This document shows, piece after piece, positions 36,488-46,200 of a stretch of 64,000 nucleotides of DNA. The position numbers and the translations under genes were made by a program. Source of the DNA: Vibrio pomeroyi (lineage in GTDB: Bacteria > Pseudomonadota > Gammaproteobacteria > Enterobacterales > Vibrionaceae); contig NZ_AP025506.1 of NCBI RefSeq assembly GCF_024347595.1, forward strand, positions 1,984,001-2,048,000. The letters are read 5' to 3'. The notes beneath the pieces are model-generated. The model made no database searches. It saw nothing but the letters and a program-made list of their open reading frames with translations, and was not told the origin of the DNA. Numbering within the stretch: position 1 is the first letter of the stretch; the number at the start of each line of letters is the position of its first letter.

Positions 36488-39100
36488 ATGACACAAGTAA
36501 CTCTCACTAACTTAGTAGGAAAGCTATCTCCCGAGCTTAAGCAAGCACTGGAAGCGTCTGCGGGCGCGGCGATGAACCAAGGTGTTGGAGCGATAGAAAC
36601 AGAACACTGGATTCTGCAACTCATCTCCCAGAAAGATCCTAAGATCATGGCATTGTGCGAGTCTCAAAAGCTCTCATTAGATGCGCTAGTCAATGAGCTG
36701 ACAAAGAAAATATCCATGTTGCCGAAGGGCAATGAAGGTCAGCCAACATTAAGCCACAGCTTAACTGAGTTAATCAAAGATGCTTGGATGATCGCTTCCG
36801 TAAACTACGGCCACGGTGAGATAGTCAGTTTGCACCTCATTCAAGCTTTGATGCAGCAGAATGTGCTCGGTGTGAGCACACTACAACTTGAGGCATTAAG
36901 CAGCGTATCACTAGAGTCTCTACAAGGTCTGATCAAGAAAACCCCGATTGCACGTAACACTGCCGCGCCTTCTGCTAACGGTTCAGTTGATACCACGCCT
37001 GCGGGTAACGACGCATTAAGCAAATATACCGTTAACCTGACTCAGCAAGCGATTGACGGAAATATTGATCCTATTTCTGGCCGTAATGCCGAAGTCAGAA
37101 AAGCGATTGATATCCTGTGTCGTAAACGCCAAAACAACCCAATCATGGTCGGTGAACCCGGTGTAGGTAAAACCGCTGTTGTTGAAGGATTAGCACTAAG
37201 GATTGCAGCAGACGAAGTACCAAGCGCACTACAAGGCGTACAAATCCACTCTCTGGATCTCGGGCTACTGCAAGCGGGTGCGAGCGTTAAAGGCGAGTTT
37301 GAAAACCGCCTGAAAGATGTCATCAACGAAGTGAAAAGCTCTGAAGTACCGATCATTGTGTTCATCGATGAAGCCCATACACTTATTGGTGCTGGCGGTG
37401 CTGCCGGACAAAACGATGCAGCCAACCTTCTAAAGCCAGCGCTAGCACGTGGTGAATTCAAAACCATTGCCGCCACAACGTGGGCCGAATACAAGAAGTA
37501 CTTCGAAAAAGACCCTGCACTCACACGTCGATTCCAAGTTGTGACCATTGAAGAGCCAAACGCCGAGGATGCAATGCAGATGCTGCGTGGTGTAGCTGCT
37601 TCACTGCAAGCTCACCATGGTGCATTTATCGCTGAATCTGCGATCGAAGCTGCGGTTAACTTATCGATCCGTTACCTGCCAAGTCGCCAACTGCCAGATA
37701 AAGCGATCAGTCTGCTTGATACCGCCAGTGCTCGAATCGCACTGACTCAAGGTGCTAAGCCTGAGGTACTGGAAACGCTAGAGCAAACTATTCGTTACCA
37801 AGAAAATGAAAAGTCAGCGCTAGAAAAAGAAGATGCCCTATTCTCAAACAGCGCAGAAGTCATCAAAGAACTGGCACAATCTATCGAAGAAAACCAACAA
37901 GCATTATCTGCGTATTACACCCGTTGGGAAAAAGAGATTGAATTAGTCGATCAAATCAAAACAGTTCAACAAGAGATCACTGAAGAACAAGAGCAAGATG
38001 CGGTCGACGCCACCAAGCAGAAGCAACTTGATGCTCTGCGAACCGAATTAGCAGGCTTGCAAGGTGAAGAGCCTTTGGTTTATGCCATGGTTGACGACAA
38101 CACTATCGCTCAAGTGATTGCCAATTGGACAGGTATCCCAGTTGGTAACATGATGAGTGATGAAATCGCTAAGTTACTAACCTTAGAAGACGAACTCAAT
38201 ACCCGAGTCATTGGTCAAGATGTTGCGAAGAATGAGCTCGCAAAGGCTATTCGCATCTCTAGAGCAGGTTTAACCGATAATCGTAAACCTATTGGTGTGT
38301 TCTTAATGTGTGGCCCAAGTGGTGTGGGTAAAACCGAAACCGCCATGGCACTTGCGGAGCAACTGTACGGAGGTAGCAACGACCTTACCGTGATCAACAT
38401 GACCGAGTTTAAAGAGGAACATAAGATCTCAATGTTGCTCGGCTCACCTGCGGGTTATGTCGGCTTTGGTGAAGGTGGTGTGTTAACAGAAGCAATCCGA
38501 CGCAATCCATACTCAGTGCTTCTATTGGATGAGATGGAGAAAGCACACCCTGGCGTACATGACTTGTTCTATCAAATTTTTGATAAAGGCCATATCAAAG
38601 ACAGTGAAGGCCGAACCGTCGACTTCAAAAATACCATCATCATTATGACGTCGAATGCCGCCGATCAAGCTATCTGTGACGTGTGTGCTAAGTCTCCAGA
38701 CCGTATTGACAACGACGAGCTACTTGAATCCATTCGTCCAGACCTGCAGCAATACTTTAAACCTGCTTTCTTAGGTCGAACCACTATTGTTCCTTACTAC
38801 CCGCTTAATGATGAAGAGCTAGCGAAGATCACTGAGATTTCGCTCAATCGAATCAAGAAGAAACTTGCGGAGCAATATCAGGCTTCATTCACTTGGGATG
38901 CAGATTTCATTCAGTTCGTGGTTGACCGTAATACCGATCCTACGACCGGTGGCCGTGCCGTTGAGCAAATCATTAATCGTTCATTGATGCCTAGATTGGC
39001 TGAAGAATGTATTGGTCGACTCAGCCGTAGCGAACCGATTACTCAAGTGACTGTTAGCGCGACGAACAACAGTGCCGACTTTGATTTATCTATTAAGTAG
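36488..39100 (+). CDS. tssH: T6SS sheath-recycling ATPase ClpV (TssH)
   Basis: An 870-residue AAA+ ATPase that disassembles contracted sheath. An N-terminal Clp double repeat (residues 1-150) is followed by AAA1 with Walker A GEPGVGKTA, a middle coiled-coil domain, and AAA2 with Walker A GPSGVGKTETA and Walker B LLLDEMEKAH. Both ATPase modules look intact. ATG 36488 is chosen over TTG 36482 on AAGGA spacing. Its N-domain recognises TssC in known systems; whether it also handles the tssC-like protein is open. Confidence 0.95.
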   Translation: MTQVTLTNLVGKLSPELKQALEASAGAAMNQGVGAIETEHWILQLISQKDPKIMALCESQKLSLDALVNELTKKISMLPKGNEGQPTLSHSLTELIKDAWMIASVNYGHGEIVSLHLIQALMQQNVLGVSTLQLEALSSVSLESLQGLIKKTPIARNTAAPSANGSVDTTPAGNDALSKYTVNLTQQAIDGNIDPISGRNAEVRKAIDILCRKRQNNPIMVGEPGVGKTAVVEGLALRIAADEVPSALQGVQIHSLDLGLLQAGASVKGEFENRLKDVINEVKSSEVPIIVFIDEAHTLIGAGGAAGQNDAANLLKPALARGEFKTIAATTWAEYKKYFEKDPALTRRFQVVTIEEPNAEDAMQMLRGVAASLQAHHGAFIAESAIEAAVNLSIRYLPSRQLPDKAISLLDTASARIALTQGAKPEVLETLEQTIRYQENEKSALEKEDALFSNSAEVIKELAQSIEENQQALSAYYTRWEKEIELVDQIKTVQQEITEEQEQDAVDATKQKQLDALRTELAGLQGEEPLVYAMVDDNTIAQVIANWTGIPVGNMMSDEIAKLLTLEDELNTRVIGQDVAKNELAKAIRISRAGLTDNRKPIGVFLMCGPSGVGKTETAMALAEQLYGGSNDLTVINMTEFKEEHKISMLLGSPAGYVGFGEGGVLTEAIRRNPYSVLLLDEMEKAHPGVHDLFYQIFDKGHIKDSEGRTVDFKNTIIIMTSNAADQAICDVCAKSPDRIDNDELLESIRPDLQQYFKPAFLGRTTIVPYYPLNDEELAKITEISLNRIKKKLAEQYQASFTWDADFIQFVVDRNTDPTTGGRAVEQIINRSLMPRLAEECIGRLSRSEPITQVTVSATNNSADFDLSIK

Positions 39101-39110
39101 GTCTTAACCA

Positions 39111-41678
39111 ATGAACAGCAAAGCCAGCCAAACCTTGACCAAACCTTCATTACTTAACCTGTCTCTTCGGGTTAAGTTGATGCTGGCCATCATGGCGGTT
39201 TTGCTGTTTTCCATCACCTTAAATGCAACACTCAACTATTTCAATTTCGAAAAAAGGCTGACTGAAACCTCCGATTCCATCTATGAAATTGTGTTGGAAG
39301 AGACACATAACGACATCAACCAAGCCATCAGTTTAGGCTTGCCGCTCTCAGCAATATCAAACATACAAAGCATGTTGGATCGCCGTTTAAAAATCGTTGA
39401 TGGTATTACCGCTTTGGTGGTCGTCTCAACGTCGGGTGAACGACTGTTTGGTACCGGAGAGGGGAATCAAGAAAGTGACCGTCAGCTATCACTAGACATC
39501 ACCAATTCCTTTGGATTAGTAGAAGGCCAAGTTAAGCTCTACTACTCCACGACTCTGTTAGAGCAACAAAAAACCTTCTTGCTCAAACTTCAGTTTCTCT
39601 ATTCGGCGATTTGGATACTGCTCTCTTGCTTATTCGCGTTTGTCGCCTTGAAATATCTATTAGAAGGTATTGTTGGCCGAGTAAAAGGCGCAACCGCGAT
39701 ATTTGAATCCGCCTCTGATTCGGATGAATTGCTTCCGACCATTACTCAAGCTCACAAAGCACTGCAATCCCCAAACTCACTGTCTAAGTTTGAAAAGCTA
39801 AAAACAAAACACTTTCCGGTGTTTATCATCTCACTTGCTATCCTTCTAACGATCGTCGCCAACCTAGGGGTTTCGTATCAATCTCTAGACAAATTTTCCC
39901 AACTCTACGAAGTAAAACTCGAGCAGAAATCAAACCTAATTGGCGACTCATTAAATCAAATGATCAAAGGGTTACTTGATAAGGGAGTTCCTGACGACAA
40001 ACTGCATGGCTTAGAAGAGGAGTTTGCTTTCTTCGTTGATCATCATAGCGAAATTCTCTCGATTAACTTCAAAGGACAGTCTGGCACTTCTTATCGTTAC
40101 CCAGCAGAGCACGTTGAACACCCTTCCATTCGAGAATCGACATTTTCACTCAACAACAGCCATACGATTCAATTGAACGTAACCACTGATAACAACTTGA
40201 TCATCAACCTGCTCAAAGAGAGCGTCATGGATATAATTACCGTGTTGGTTGCCTCTTGTCTTGTAGTGGCTGAAATCATTCTGTTTATGTGTAATTTCAT
40301 GATTATTTCACCATGGAACCAAGTAAAGAAAGTGTTCATGTTGGTGAACCGAGACATTGTGAATCATTTGGCGAAGATCTCGACCCGCGATGAAATTGGC
40401 AAACTGCTTAACCTCACTAACCAAGCGATCACCAAGCTCAACCCAAGTCAGCCATCGCAAGATATCGACAAACAAGACTTCAGATTCATTCGACTGCCGC
40501 TGTTTTTATTGGTGTTCTCTGAAGCGTCTTCGCTGGCCTTTTTTCCAAGATTCGTCTCTTCGCTCGAAAACACTACTGGCTGGATTCCTGAAAACCTTGT
40601 CACGAGCTTACCGATCTCCCTATTCATGTTGTGCTGGGCTATCTCTCTACCGTTTGCGGGTTATTGGTCAGACAAAGTAGGCAGAAGACACTCACTAATG
40701 ACAGGTGGGCTCATCACCTGTATTGGCCTAGTCGCGACTGCTTTCATTCAGTCTCTTGAACTGTTACTCGTCGCTCGCGCCTTTACTGCCGTTGGCTACG
40801 GCATCGTATTCATTTCGGCACAGGGCTATGTGTCCGATACGACTAACGACACTAACCGCACCAAAGGCATGGCGACTTTCTTGTCAGCCTTCTTCTCTGG
40901 TTCGTTATGTGGTGCCGCGATTGGTGGGATTCTCGCTGAGAAGCTGGGCTATTCAGAAACGTTTATGCTTGCAGGATTATTGGCAACACTCAGTGTGTTA
41001 CTCGTGTATGTGTTTTTCGAAAAATCGAACACCAGTAATTCAAGTAAGCCCGTTAAGTTAAAAGACTTTAAGCTGCTGTTGAGCAATAAGTATTTTGCCT
41101 TGATCACGATATTCAGCGCGATACCAGCGAAGATCGTCCTCACAGGATTCCTCTACTACATCTGCCCTGTTTACCTGCAATTCCTTGGAGAAAGCAGCTC
41201 TGTTTCAGGGCGTGTGATTATGGCTTACGGTCTCGCCATCATATTAATTTCGCCATTGAGTGCCATTCTGGTCGACAAACTCAAAAACAAAATGGCCTTT
41301 ATCTTTATTGGTGGACTACTTTCATCCCTCGCCTTACTTAATTTCTATTTCTTTCAAGGCACATTGGGGTTACTGCTGATCGTGATAATTATTGGTATTG
41401 CTCATGGCATCTGTGTTTCTCCACAAATACCTTTGGTTATCGATCTACTTTCAGGTCAAGGAATCGAGAAAGGAAAAATCATCGGCATATTCAGATTGAC
41501 TGAGCGCATCGGTAATATCGCAGGTCCAATGCTAGCCGGGGTGTGTTTGAGCATCTTTGGCTATGACCAAACTATTCTTATATTTGGCGCATCACTACTA
41601 GCAAGCTCCTTTAGCTTAATTGTCTTTTTCTCAATATTTCTGAAGTCGGATAAACAAAAGCTAGGGGTTCAATCATGA
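39111..41678 (+). CDS. Sensor-MFS fusion protein in the T6SS operon
   Basis: An 855-residue membrane protein. The N-terminal 450 residues have four membrane helices (about 22-44, 163-184, 236-256, 373-398) that enclose two extracytoplasmic domains (45-160 and 257-372), followed by a HAMP-like linker (to about 445). From about 460 a twelve-helix major facilitator begins, with motif A DKVGRR near residue 545. A transporter fused to a receptor of this form is uncommon. It lies 10 nt after tssH, and its stop overlaps the start of the next gene (ATGA), a solute-binding protein. It is not part of any known T6SS core set. Either transport or sensing may dominate. Confidence 0.82.
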   Translation: MNSKASQTLTKPSLLNLSLRVKLMLAIMAVLLFSITLNATLNYFNFEKRLTETSDSIYEIVLEETHNDINQAISLGLPLSAISNIQSMLDRRLKIVDGITALVVVSTSGERLFGTGEGNQESDRQLSLDITNSFGLVEGQVKLYYSTTLLEQQKTFLLKLQFLYSAIWILLSCLFAFVALKYLLEGIVGRVKGATAIFESASDSDELLPTITQAHKALQSPNSLSKFEKLKTKHFPVFIISLAILLTIVANLGVSYQSLDKFSQLYEVKLEQKSNLIGDSLNQMIKGLLDKGVPDDKLHGLEEEFAFFVDHHSEILSINFKGQSGTSYRYPAEHVEHPSIRESTFSLNNSHTIQLNVTTDNNLIINLLKESVMDIITVLVASCLVVAEIILFMCNFMIISPWNQVKKVFMLVNRDIVNHLAKISTRDEIGKLLNLTNQAITKLNPSQPSQDIDKQDFRFIRLPLFLLVFSEASSLAFFPRFVSSLENTTGWIPENLVTSLPISLFMLCWAISLPFAGYWSDKVGRRHSLMTGGLITCIGLVATAFIQSLELLLVARAFTAVGYGIVFISAQGYVSDTTNDTNRTKGMATFLSAFFSGSLCGAAIGGILAEKLGYSETFMLAGLLATLSVLLVYVFFEKSNTSNSSKPVKLKDFKLLLSNKYFALITIFSAIPAKIVLTGFLYYICPVYLQFLGESSSVSGRVIMAYGLAIILISPLSAILVDKLKNKMAFIFIGGLLSSLALLNFYFFQGTLGLLLIVIIIGIAHGICVSPQIPLVIDLLSGQGIEKGKIIGIFRLTERIGNIAGPMLAGVCLSIFGYDQTILIFGASLLASSFSLIVFFSIFLKSDKQKLGVQS

Positions 41679-42673
41679 GATTTATAGTGTTCGTTCTTAG
41701 CTTTATTTTAATGACCCCACTCTCGCTCGCTAAAAGTGACGAAAAACACGTCATTCTTTTATTATGGCGAGGGGTAACCGATGCCGAACAAGGCTTCATG
41801 GATTATTTATCCCAACACGTTGATGTAAGGTTTACGATTCTTGATGCTAATAGAGATAAAGCACAGCTCAAACAACATATTATGGATTTAGAATATAAAG
41901 ATGCTGATCTCATTTATTCGTTCGGCACCACTATAACCTTGAATTTATTAGGGACTTACACTAACCCTAGTGAATTTAGACTGAATAACTCCACGCCCGT
42001 TGTATTCAGCATTGTTACCGACCCTGTAGGTTCAAAGTTGATCGCTGATTTATCATCAAAAGAGAGAAACTTTACTGGTGTATCGCATATCGTACCCCAT
42101 GAAATACAATTCAAAGCGATAGAAAAGCTCAATAACATTTCAAGCCTTGGGGTTATATATAACGCTGACGAAAATAATTCGATTATCACCGCAAATAAAA
42201 TGATGGAGTTATCGGAAATTTATAATAAGCGTGTTATGTTGTACCCATTAAACATTGATAAAAGTAAGTCAAACAGCGACTTAATTAACCTCACGATAAA
42301 TAATATGAAACGTGATGGTGTCGATATGGCTTATTTACCACCTGATTCATACATCATCACCCAAGGAGGGGAAGTCGTATCAGGGCTACACTCGAAAGGT
42401 ATCCCCACATTCTCGGCCACCGAAAGCCCAATAAGAAACCATAAGGCCTTATTTGGTATTGTCAGCCGTTACTACAATGTTGGTCAATTTGCTGGATACA
42501 AAGCGAAGAACATATTGAAAGGAACTCAAAAAGCTTCAGACATTCCGATAGAGTCACTAAGCCAATATTCCTATATTGTTAATATCGAGGCCGCACATAA
42601 GCTCGACTATTACCCGCCAGTGTCAATCTTGAAGATCTCTGAAGTGATAGGACACTCTAATGATGTTAACTAG
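41675..42673 (+). CDS. ABC-type substrate-binding protein (ABC_sub_bind family)
   Basis: A 332-residue periplasmic binding protein. Residues 1-19 are a signal peptide (PLSLAKS). The LLLWRGVTDAEQGF opening, FSIVTDPVGSKL and FTGVSHIVP motifs fit the ABC_sub_bind/TrpX-like family that binds small organic ligands. No ABC permease or ATPase gene is nearby, so it probably works as a receptor accessory for the overlapping sensor-MFS protein (ATGA overlap upstream) and overlaps the next binding protein by 14 nt. The ligand is unknown. It is more AT-rich than its neighbours. Confidence 0.82.
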   Translation: MRFIVFVLSFILMTPLSLAKSDEKHVILLLWRGVTDAEQGFMDYLSQHVDVRFTILDANRDKAQLKQHIMDLEYKDADLIYSFGTTITLNLLGTYTNPSEFRLNNSTPVVFSIVTDPVGSKLIADLSSKERNFTGVSHIVPHEIQFKAIEKLNNISSLGVIYNADENNSIITANKMMELSEIYNKRVMLYPLNIDKSKSNSDLINLTINNMKRDGVDMAYLPPDSYIITQGGEVVSGLHSKGIPTFSATESPIRNHKALFGIVSRYYNVGQFAGYKAKNILKGTQKASDIPIESLSQYSYIVNIEAAHKLDYYPPVSILKISEVIGHSNDVN

Positions 42674-43388
42674 AGCCTCTACCATCAGACTATCTTTAGT
42701 CACCCTACTCATCTCGACGTTTTGGTCGGTGAGTGCCTCTGCTCAAGTCAAAATTGGGCCATCTCGTCTAATGCTGACCACGCAAGATTGGCCGCCGTAC
42801 CAAACCTATGAAAATGCCTCAATGCAAGGAATCGCCTTAGACAAGGTTAAATGTGCCTTAGGTATGATGGGACAACCTTATCAGCTGACAATGACCACTT
42901 GGTCTGATGCGCAATTGCGTGTTCATAGCGGCAGCCAACACGGTTTCTTCGTTGCAACCAAAACCTCAGAACGAGATGAATACGCAACGCTCTCTGCGCC
43001 TATCGCGAAGCAAACTTTAAATTGGTATTTTGGCCCAGGAGTGGAGCCGAAGGTTGATGAATTGTCAAAGTTAAACCTTAACTTTTCTGCCAAATTTGGC
43101 TCAAACAAATGGTTTTGGCTAAAACGTAATGGATTTAACGTCGTTAAGCAGCCACGAGATGCTAAAGTATTACTAAGACTTTTAAAACAAAGGGAAATTG
43201 ATGTTGTTTTAGAGGATGAGTTGGTCTTTAAAAGAGAATTGGATAAAGCCTCTTTACCACTCGATTACTTCAATTCGACGAATTTAGATACCAAGGATAT
43301 GGGGGTCTATTTTTCGAATCGATTCCTTAAAACCTACTCAGGTTTCCTAGATAGTTTTAACTCAGCCATATCCAAGTGCAAGGAGTAG
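42660..43388 (+). CDS. Periplasmic solute-binding protein, family 3 (amino-acid type)
   Basis: A 242-residue binding protein with a signal peptide (to about SASAQ at 28) and the amino-acid-type opening LMLTTQDWPPYQTYENASMQGIA, in pieces, followed by VHSGSQHGFFVATKTSER. It overlaps the previous binding protein by 14 nt and lies 3 nt before the FHA gene, so it is firmly inside the T6SS operon. The start is ATG 42660 or the adjacent ATG 42663. There are no transporter partners of ABC type nearby. The ligand is unknown; an amino acid or similar is a guess from the family. Confidence 0.82.
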   Translation: MMLTRASTIRLSLVTLLISTFWSVSASAQVKIGPSRLMLTTQDWPPYQTYENASMQGIALDKVKCALGMMGQPYQLTMTTWSDAQLRVHSGSQHGFFVATKTSERDEYATLSAPIAKQTLNWYFGPGVEPKVDELSKLNLNFSAKFGSNKWFWLKRNGFNVVKQPRDAKVLLRLLKQREIDVVLEDELVFKRELDKASLPLDYFNSTNLDTKDMGVYFSNRFLKTYSGFLDSFNSAISKCKE

Positions 43389-43391
43389 CCA

Positions 43392-44342
43392 TTGTCCATC
43401 AGTGTCCACATGATTTCTGTACCTGCTGAAGAGGTTGTTTCCTCTAGAGTGTCGTATCTGCCAGAAAGTGGCGGAAGCTTAGGTCGTTCCCCATCATGTG
43501 ATATTGCGCTACCCGATCAAACGAAATGGATCTCTCGAACTCACTGCGAACTCTACCCCACTGATCGTGGTTACGTGATTAAAGACATCAGTAACAACGG
43601 CGTTTCGTTGAACGACAAGTCACTGGCAAAAGATAAAGAGTACGTCATTACCGATGGTGACATCATCAAATTGGGCGGTTACACACTGTTAGTGAGCCTA
43701 TTAAGTGACCCAAAAGTGAGCGCGACCAACAATACCACACAGGATGATACTTTTATAGAACCTTTCAACTTAAAACTGGACGACAGCGACACAGACTTTT
43801 TAGATGACGCACCAGAAGTCGCAACCGTTAAGAAAGCCTCAAACTTCTCTTCGAAGAACGTATTGAGTGACGATCCCTTCTCGTCTGACCCTTTTGAAGA
43901 TTTAGACGACGACAAAGTTGTACCCAACATTGAAGTGGACGAAATTGCTCATGGCGATAGCAACGCCCTCTCTTCTGCTGAACTAGAGTACTTACCGGTT
44001 AATGTTGATAACAACACACGTATAGAAGAGTCGATCGACAAGCTCATTACGCTAACCGAGAAAAACCAACAGTACTTACAGAATCCACAGCTCCAACAAA
44101 AAGCACTGTTCGACGCGTTAGAACAGACGGTTGATCAGTTCCTCAATGAATTTGCACCAAAGCAACTTGAGAACCAGTTTAGTGAGTACGTAAGTAGCGG
44201 CATTTTTACCAATAAAGATAAGAAGTATTGGAAGATCTACAGAAAGCACTTCCAACACCGCCAAGACAACGGAGATTTTAGACGTCAGTTCAAAGCGCTG
44301 TTTATGGAGAACATGCAAAAGCAAAGTGAGGAGAGAGAATGA
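43392..44342 (+). CDS. tagH: T6SS-associated FHA-domain protein (TagH/Fha-like)
   Basis: A 316-residue cytosolic scaffold. The FHA domain (about residues 20-95) has LGRSPSCDIALPD and the phospho-threonine-binding SRTHCEL and NNGVSLN segments. An acidic linker follows, then a C-terminal helical domain (about 200-316) like TagH/VasC. The start is TTG 43392, well supported by AAGGAG six nt upstream. With the Ser/Thr kinase at 50787-51533 it forms a threonine-phosphorylation branch. It overlaps tssJ by 4 nt (ATGA). Confidence 0.86.
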   Translation: MSISVHMISVPAEEVVSSRVSYLPESGGSLGRSPSCDIALPDQTKWISRTHCELYPTDRGYVIKDISNNGVSLNDKSLAKDKEYVITDGDIIKLGGYTLLVSLLSDPKVSATNNTTQDDTFIEPFNLKLDDSDTDFLDDAPEVATVKKASNFSSKNVLSDDPFSSDPFEDLDDDKVVPNIEVDEIAHGDSNALSSAELEYLPVNVDNNTRIEESIDKLITLTEKNQQYLQNPQLQQKALFDALEQTVDQFLNEFAPKQLENQFSEYVSSGIFTNKDKKYWKIYRKHFQHRQDNGDFRRQFKALFMENMQKQSEERE

Positions 44343-44827
44343 AACGCCTCATACTCTTATCGCTTTGTTTACTGATAGCAGCATGTTCTTCATCGGACCC
44401 TGCTCCTGTTGTCACTCAATACTCGTTGACCGTTAAAGCGGATGCGACAGTCAACCAATACAATGACGACCAAGCCAACCCTGTAGTGGTTAGGCTTTAC
44501 CAATTAACGGATCAACAACTGTTCAAACAACTTCCGTTTATTGATTTATACAACAATGACTTGCAGTTACTGGCAGCAAACCTAGTTTCAAAGCAGGTAT
44601 TACCCATTGTACTGCCGAGCTCAGAACAAAAACTGACGTTAGATATCAATAAGAACACTCAGTACATTGCAGCACTGGTCGAATTCGCGGATTACCAAAA
44701 CGGCACAACCAAAACCGTTTTGATGATGCCTTCCGACCCAGAGCAAACGTTAGAGTTAACAATTACAGGGAAGAAAGCAGAGTTGGCCTTGATACAGCCT
44801 GACTCGAGCTGGTGGCAAATCTTTTAA
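44339..44827 (+). CDS. tssJ: T6SS outer-membrane lipoprotein TssJ
   Basis: A 162-residue lipoprotein of the TssJLM membrane complex. The signal peptide ends in the lipobox LIAAC with lipidated cysteine at residue 16. The transthyretin-like body has the NPVVVRLYQL segment of the family. It is translationally coupled to the FHA gene by an ATGA overlap. Confidence 0.9.
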   Translation: MKRLILLSLCLLIAACSSSDPAPVVTQYSLTVKADATVNQYNDDQANPVVVRLYQLTDQQLFKQLPFIDLYNNDLQLLAANLVSKQVLPIVLPSSEQKLTLDINKNTQYIAALVEFADYQNGTTKTVLMMPSDPEQTLELTITGKKAELALIQPDSSWWQIF

Positions 44828-44868
44828 TAAAAAAGCCAATATATAAAAATAATAGAAAAGGATTTTAC

Positions 44869-46200
44869 GTGGACGCTTTCAAAAAAGTAGTGTGGCAAGA
44901 AGGGATGTTTATTGCGCCTCAGCACTTTCAGCAGCAAGACCGCTATGTGCAAAACTACATTCGTCAGAACATCGAAACACTGGCTGGTTTTGCCCCTTTC
45001 TTTGGCATCACCGAATTAGTGCTGAACCACGATCTATTAAAGATCGGTAAGCTGTCTATCCCAAGTTGTTCTGGTGTGTTCCCTGATGGAACCCAGTTTA
45101 ATCTCAAGCAAGAAATCGTCGTCGACATTCCGCAGGGTACGATTGAAACCATTGTTTATCTTGCTCTGCCAATCTCTTTGCAAGGCAACAATGACTACAG
45201 TGAAGACGGTCAAGAACAGAGCCGCTACATCACCCGCTCAATCAACGTATTCGATACCTCAACTTCTGAAAACGCCAGTGCCGAAGTTGATGTCGCTCAG
45301 CTTAATATCGGCCTAAAATTCGCGGGAGAAGACACTTCTGGATTCACCCTAATTCCCGTCGCTAAGATCTTAGAAATCAGTGACTCTGATGAAGTGATGC
45401 TTGATAGAGCCTTCATTCCAGCTTGCTTACATTACGGAGCCTCAACTCTCCTTAGCGAACGAGTCAAAGAAATTCATGCGCTGGTCAGTAATCGGGCTCA
45501 AAACCTTCTGAAACGTATCGAAGCTGGCCAAGGGCAAAAAAGTCCTCAATCTATGATGCAAGACTTCTTGTGGCTTCAAACGCTCAACACTTGGCTACCG
45601 TGGTTTGAATTAACCATCAGTAACACCAAATACCCGACGCATGAACTGTATTCAAAATTGAAACAGTTTGAAGCTCAAGTCATGGCGTTAACACCGGCGA
45701 TTCCTGATGAGTGCCAACCGTTAAAATATGACAAGCTCTACGACAACTTTAACCCGCTGTTTTCAAGCCTAAGAAACTTACTGACACTCGTTCAACAAGA
45801 TTCGGTCATTGAGTTCAAGTGGGATATTTCACTGTTTGAAAAACGCCGCCTACTTCGCACATTAATCAAAGATCCAAGCAGCGTTTATAACCGTCGTTTC
45901 GTTCTGAGTGTCAAATCCGACATCAGCAGTACAGAGCTAAATGAGCTGTTCCCTATTTCCGCGAAGCTCAGCAGTAACAATAAAATTGTAGAACTCGTTC
46001 GTAGCTCGCTGTCTGGTATCTCTTTAACGCCACTGCCTATCGCGCCAAGTGAGCTGAAGCCGATGCAAGGCGTCGCGTATTTTGAGGTCGATACCAAAGA
46101 CAGAAACTGGCTCGATATGCTTGATACTCGTGATGCGATTGCACTGCACGTCGACGCTCGCATACCTGCTCTCGAAGTCGTTCTGTACGCGTTGAGATAA
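44869..46200 (+). CDS. tssK: T6SS baseplate-membrane adaptor TssK
   Basis: A 443-residue trimeric adaptor linking the baseplate to the TssJLM complex. The N-terminus VVWQEGMFIAPQHFQQQDRY is the family signature. The start is GTG 44869, with AGGA 7 nt upstream; the longer frame from 44812 would overlap tssJ and lacks a ribosome site. It overlaps tssL by one base (TAATG). Confidence 0.93.
   Translation: MDAFKKVVWQEGMFIAPQHFQQQDRYVQNYIRQNIETLAGFAPFFGITELVLNHDLLKIGKLSIPSCSGVFPDGTQFNLKQEIVVDIPQGTIETIVYLALPISLQGNNDYSEDGQEQSRYITRSINVFDTSTSENASAEVDVAQLNIGLKFAGEDTSGFTLIPVAKILEISDSDEVMLDRAFIPACLHYGASTLLSERVKEIHALVSNRAQNLLKRIEAGQGQKSPQSMMQDFLWLQTLNTWLPWFELTISNTKYPTHELYSKLKQFEAQVMALTPAIPDECQPLKYDKLYDNFNPLFSSLRNLLTLVQQDSVIEFKWDISLFEKRRLLRTLIKDPSSVYNRRFVLSVKSDISSTELNELFPISAKLSSNNKIVELVRSSLSGISLTPLPIAPSELKPMQGVAYFEVDTKDRNWLDMLDTRDAIALHVDARIPALEVVLYALR

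Noticed and set aside
37042..37548. 168-codon minus-strand frame within tssH
   Set aside because: Antisense to the highly conserved AAA1 domain; composition is that of a shadow frame.
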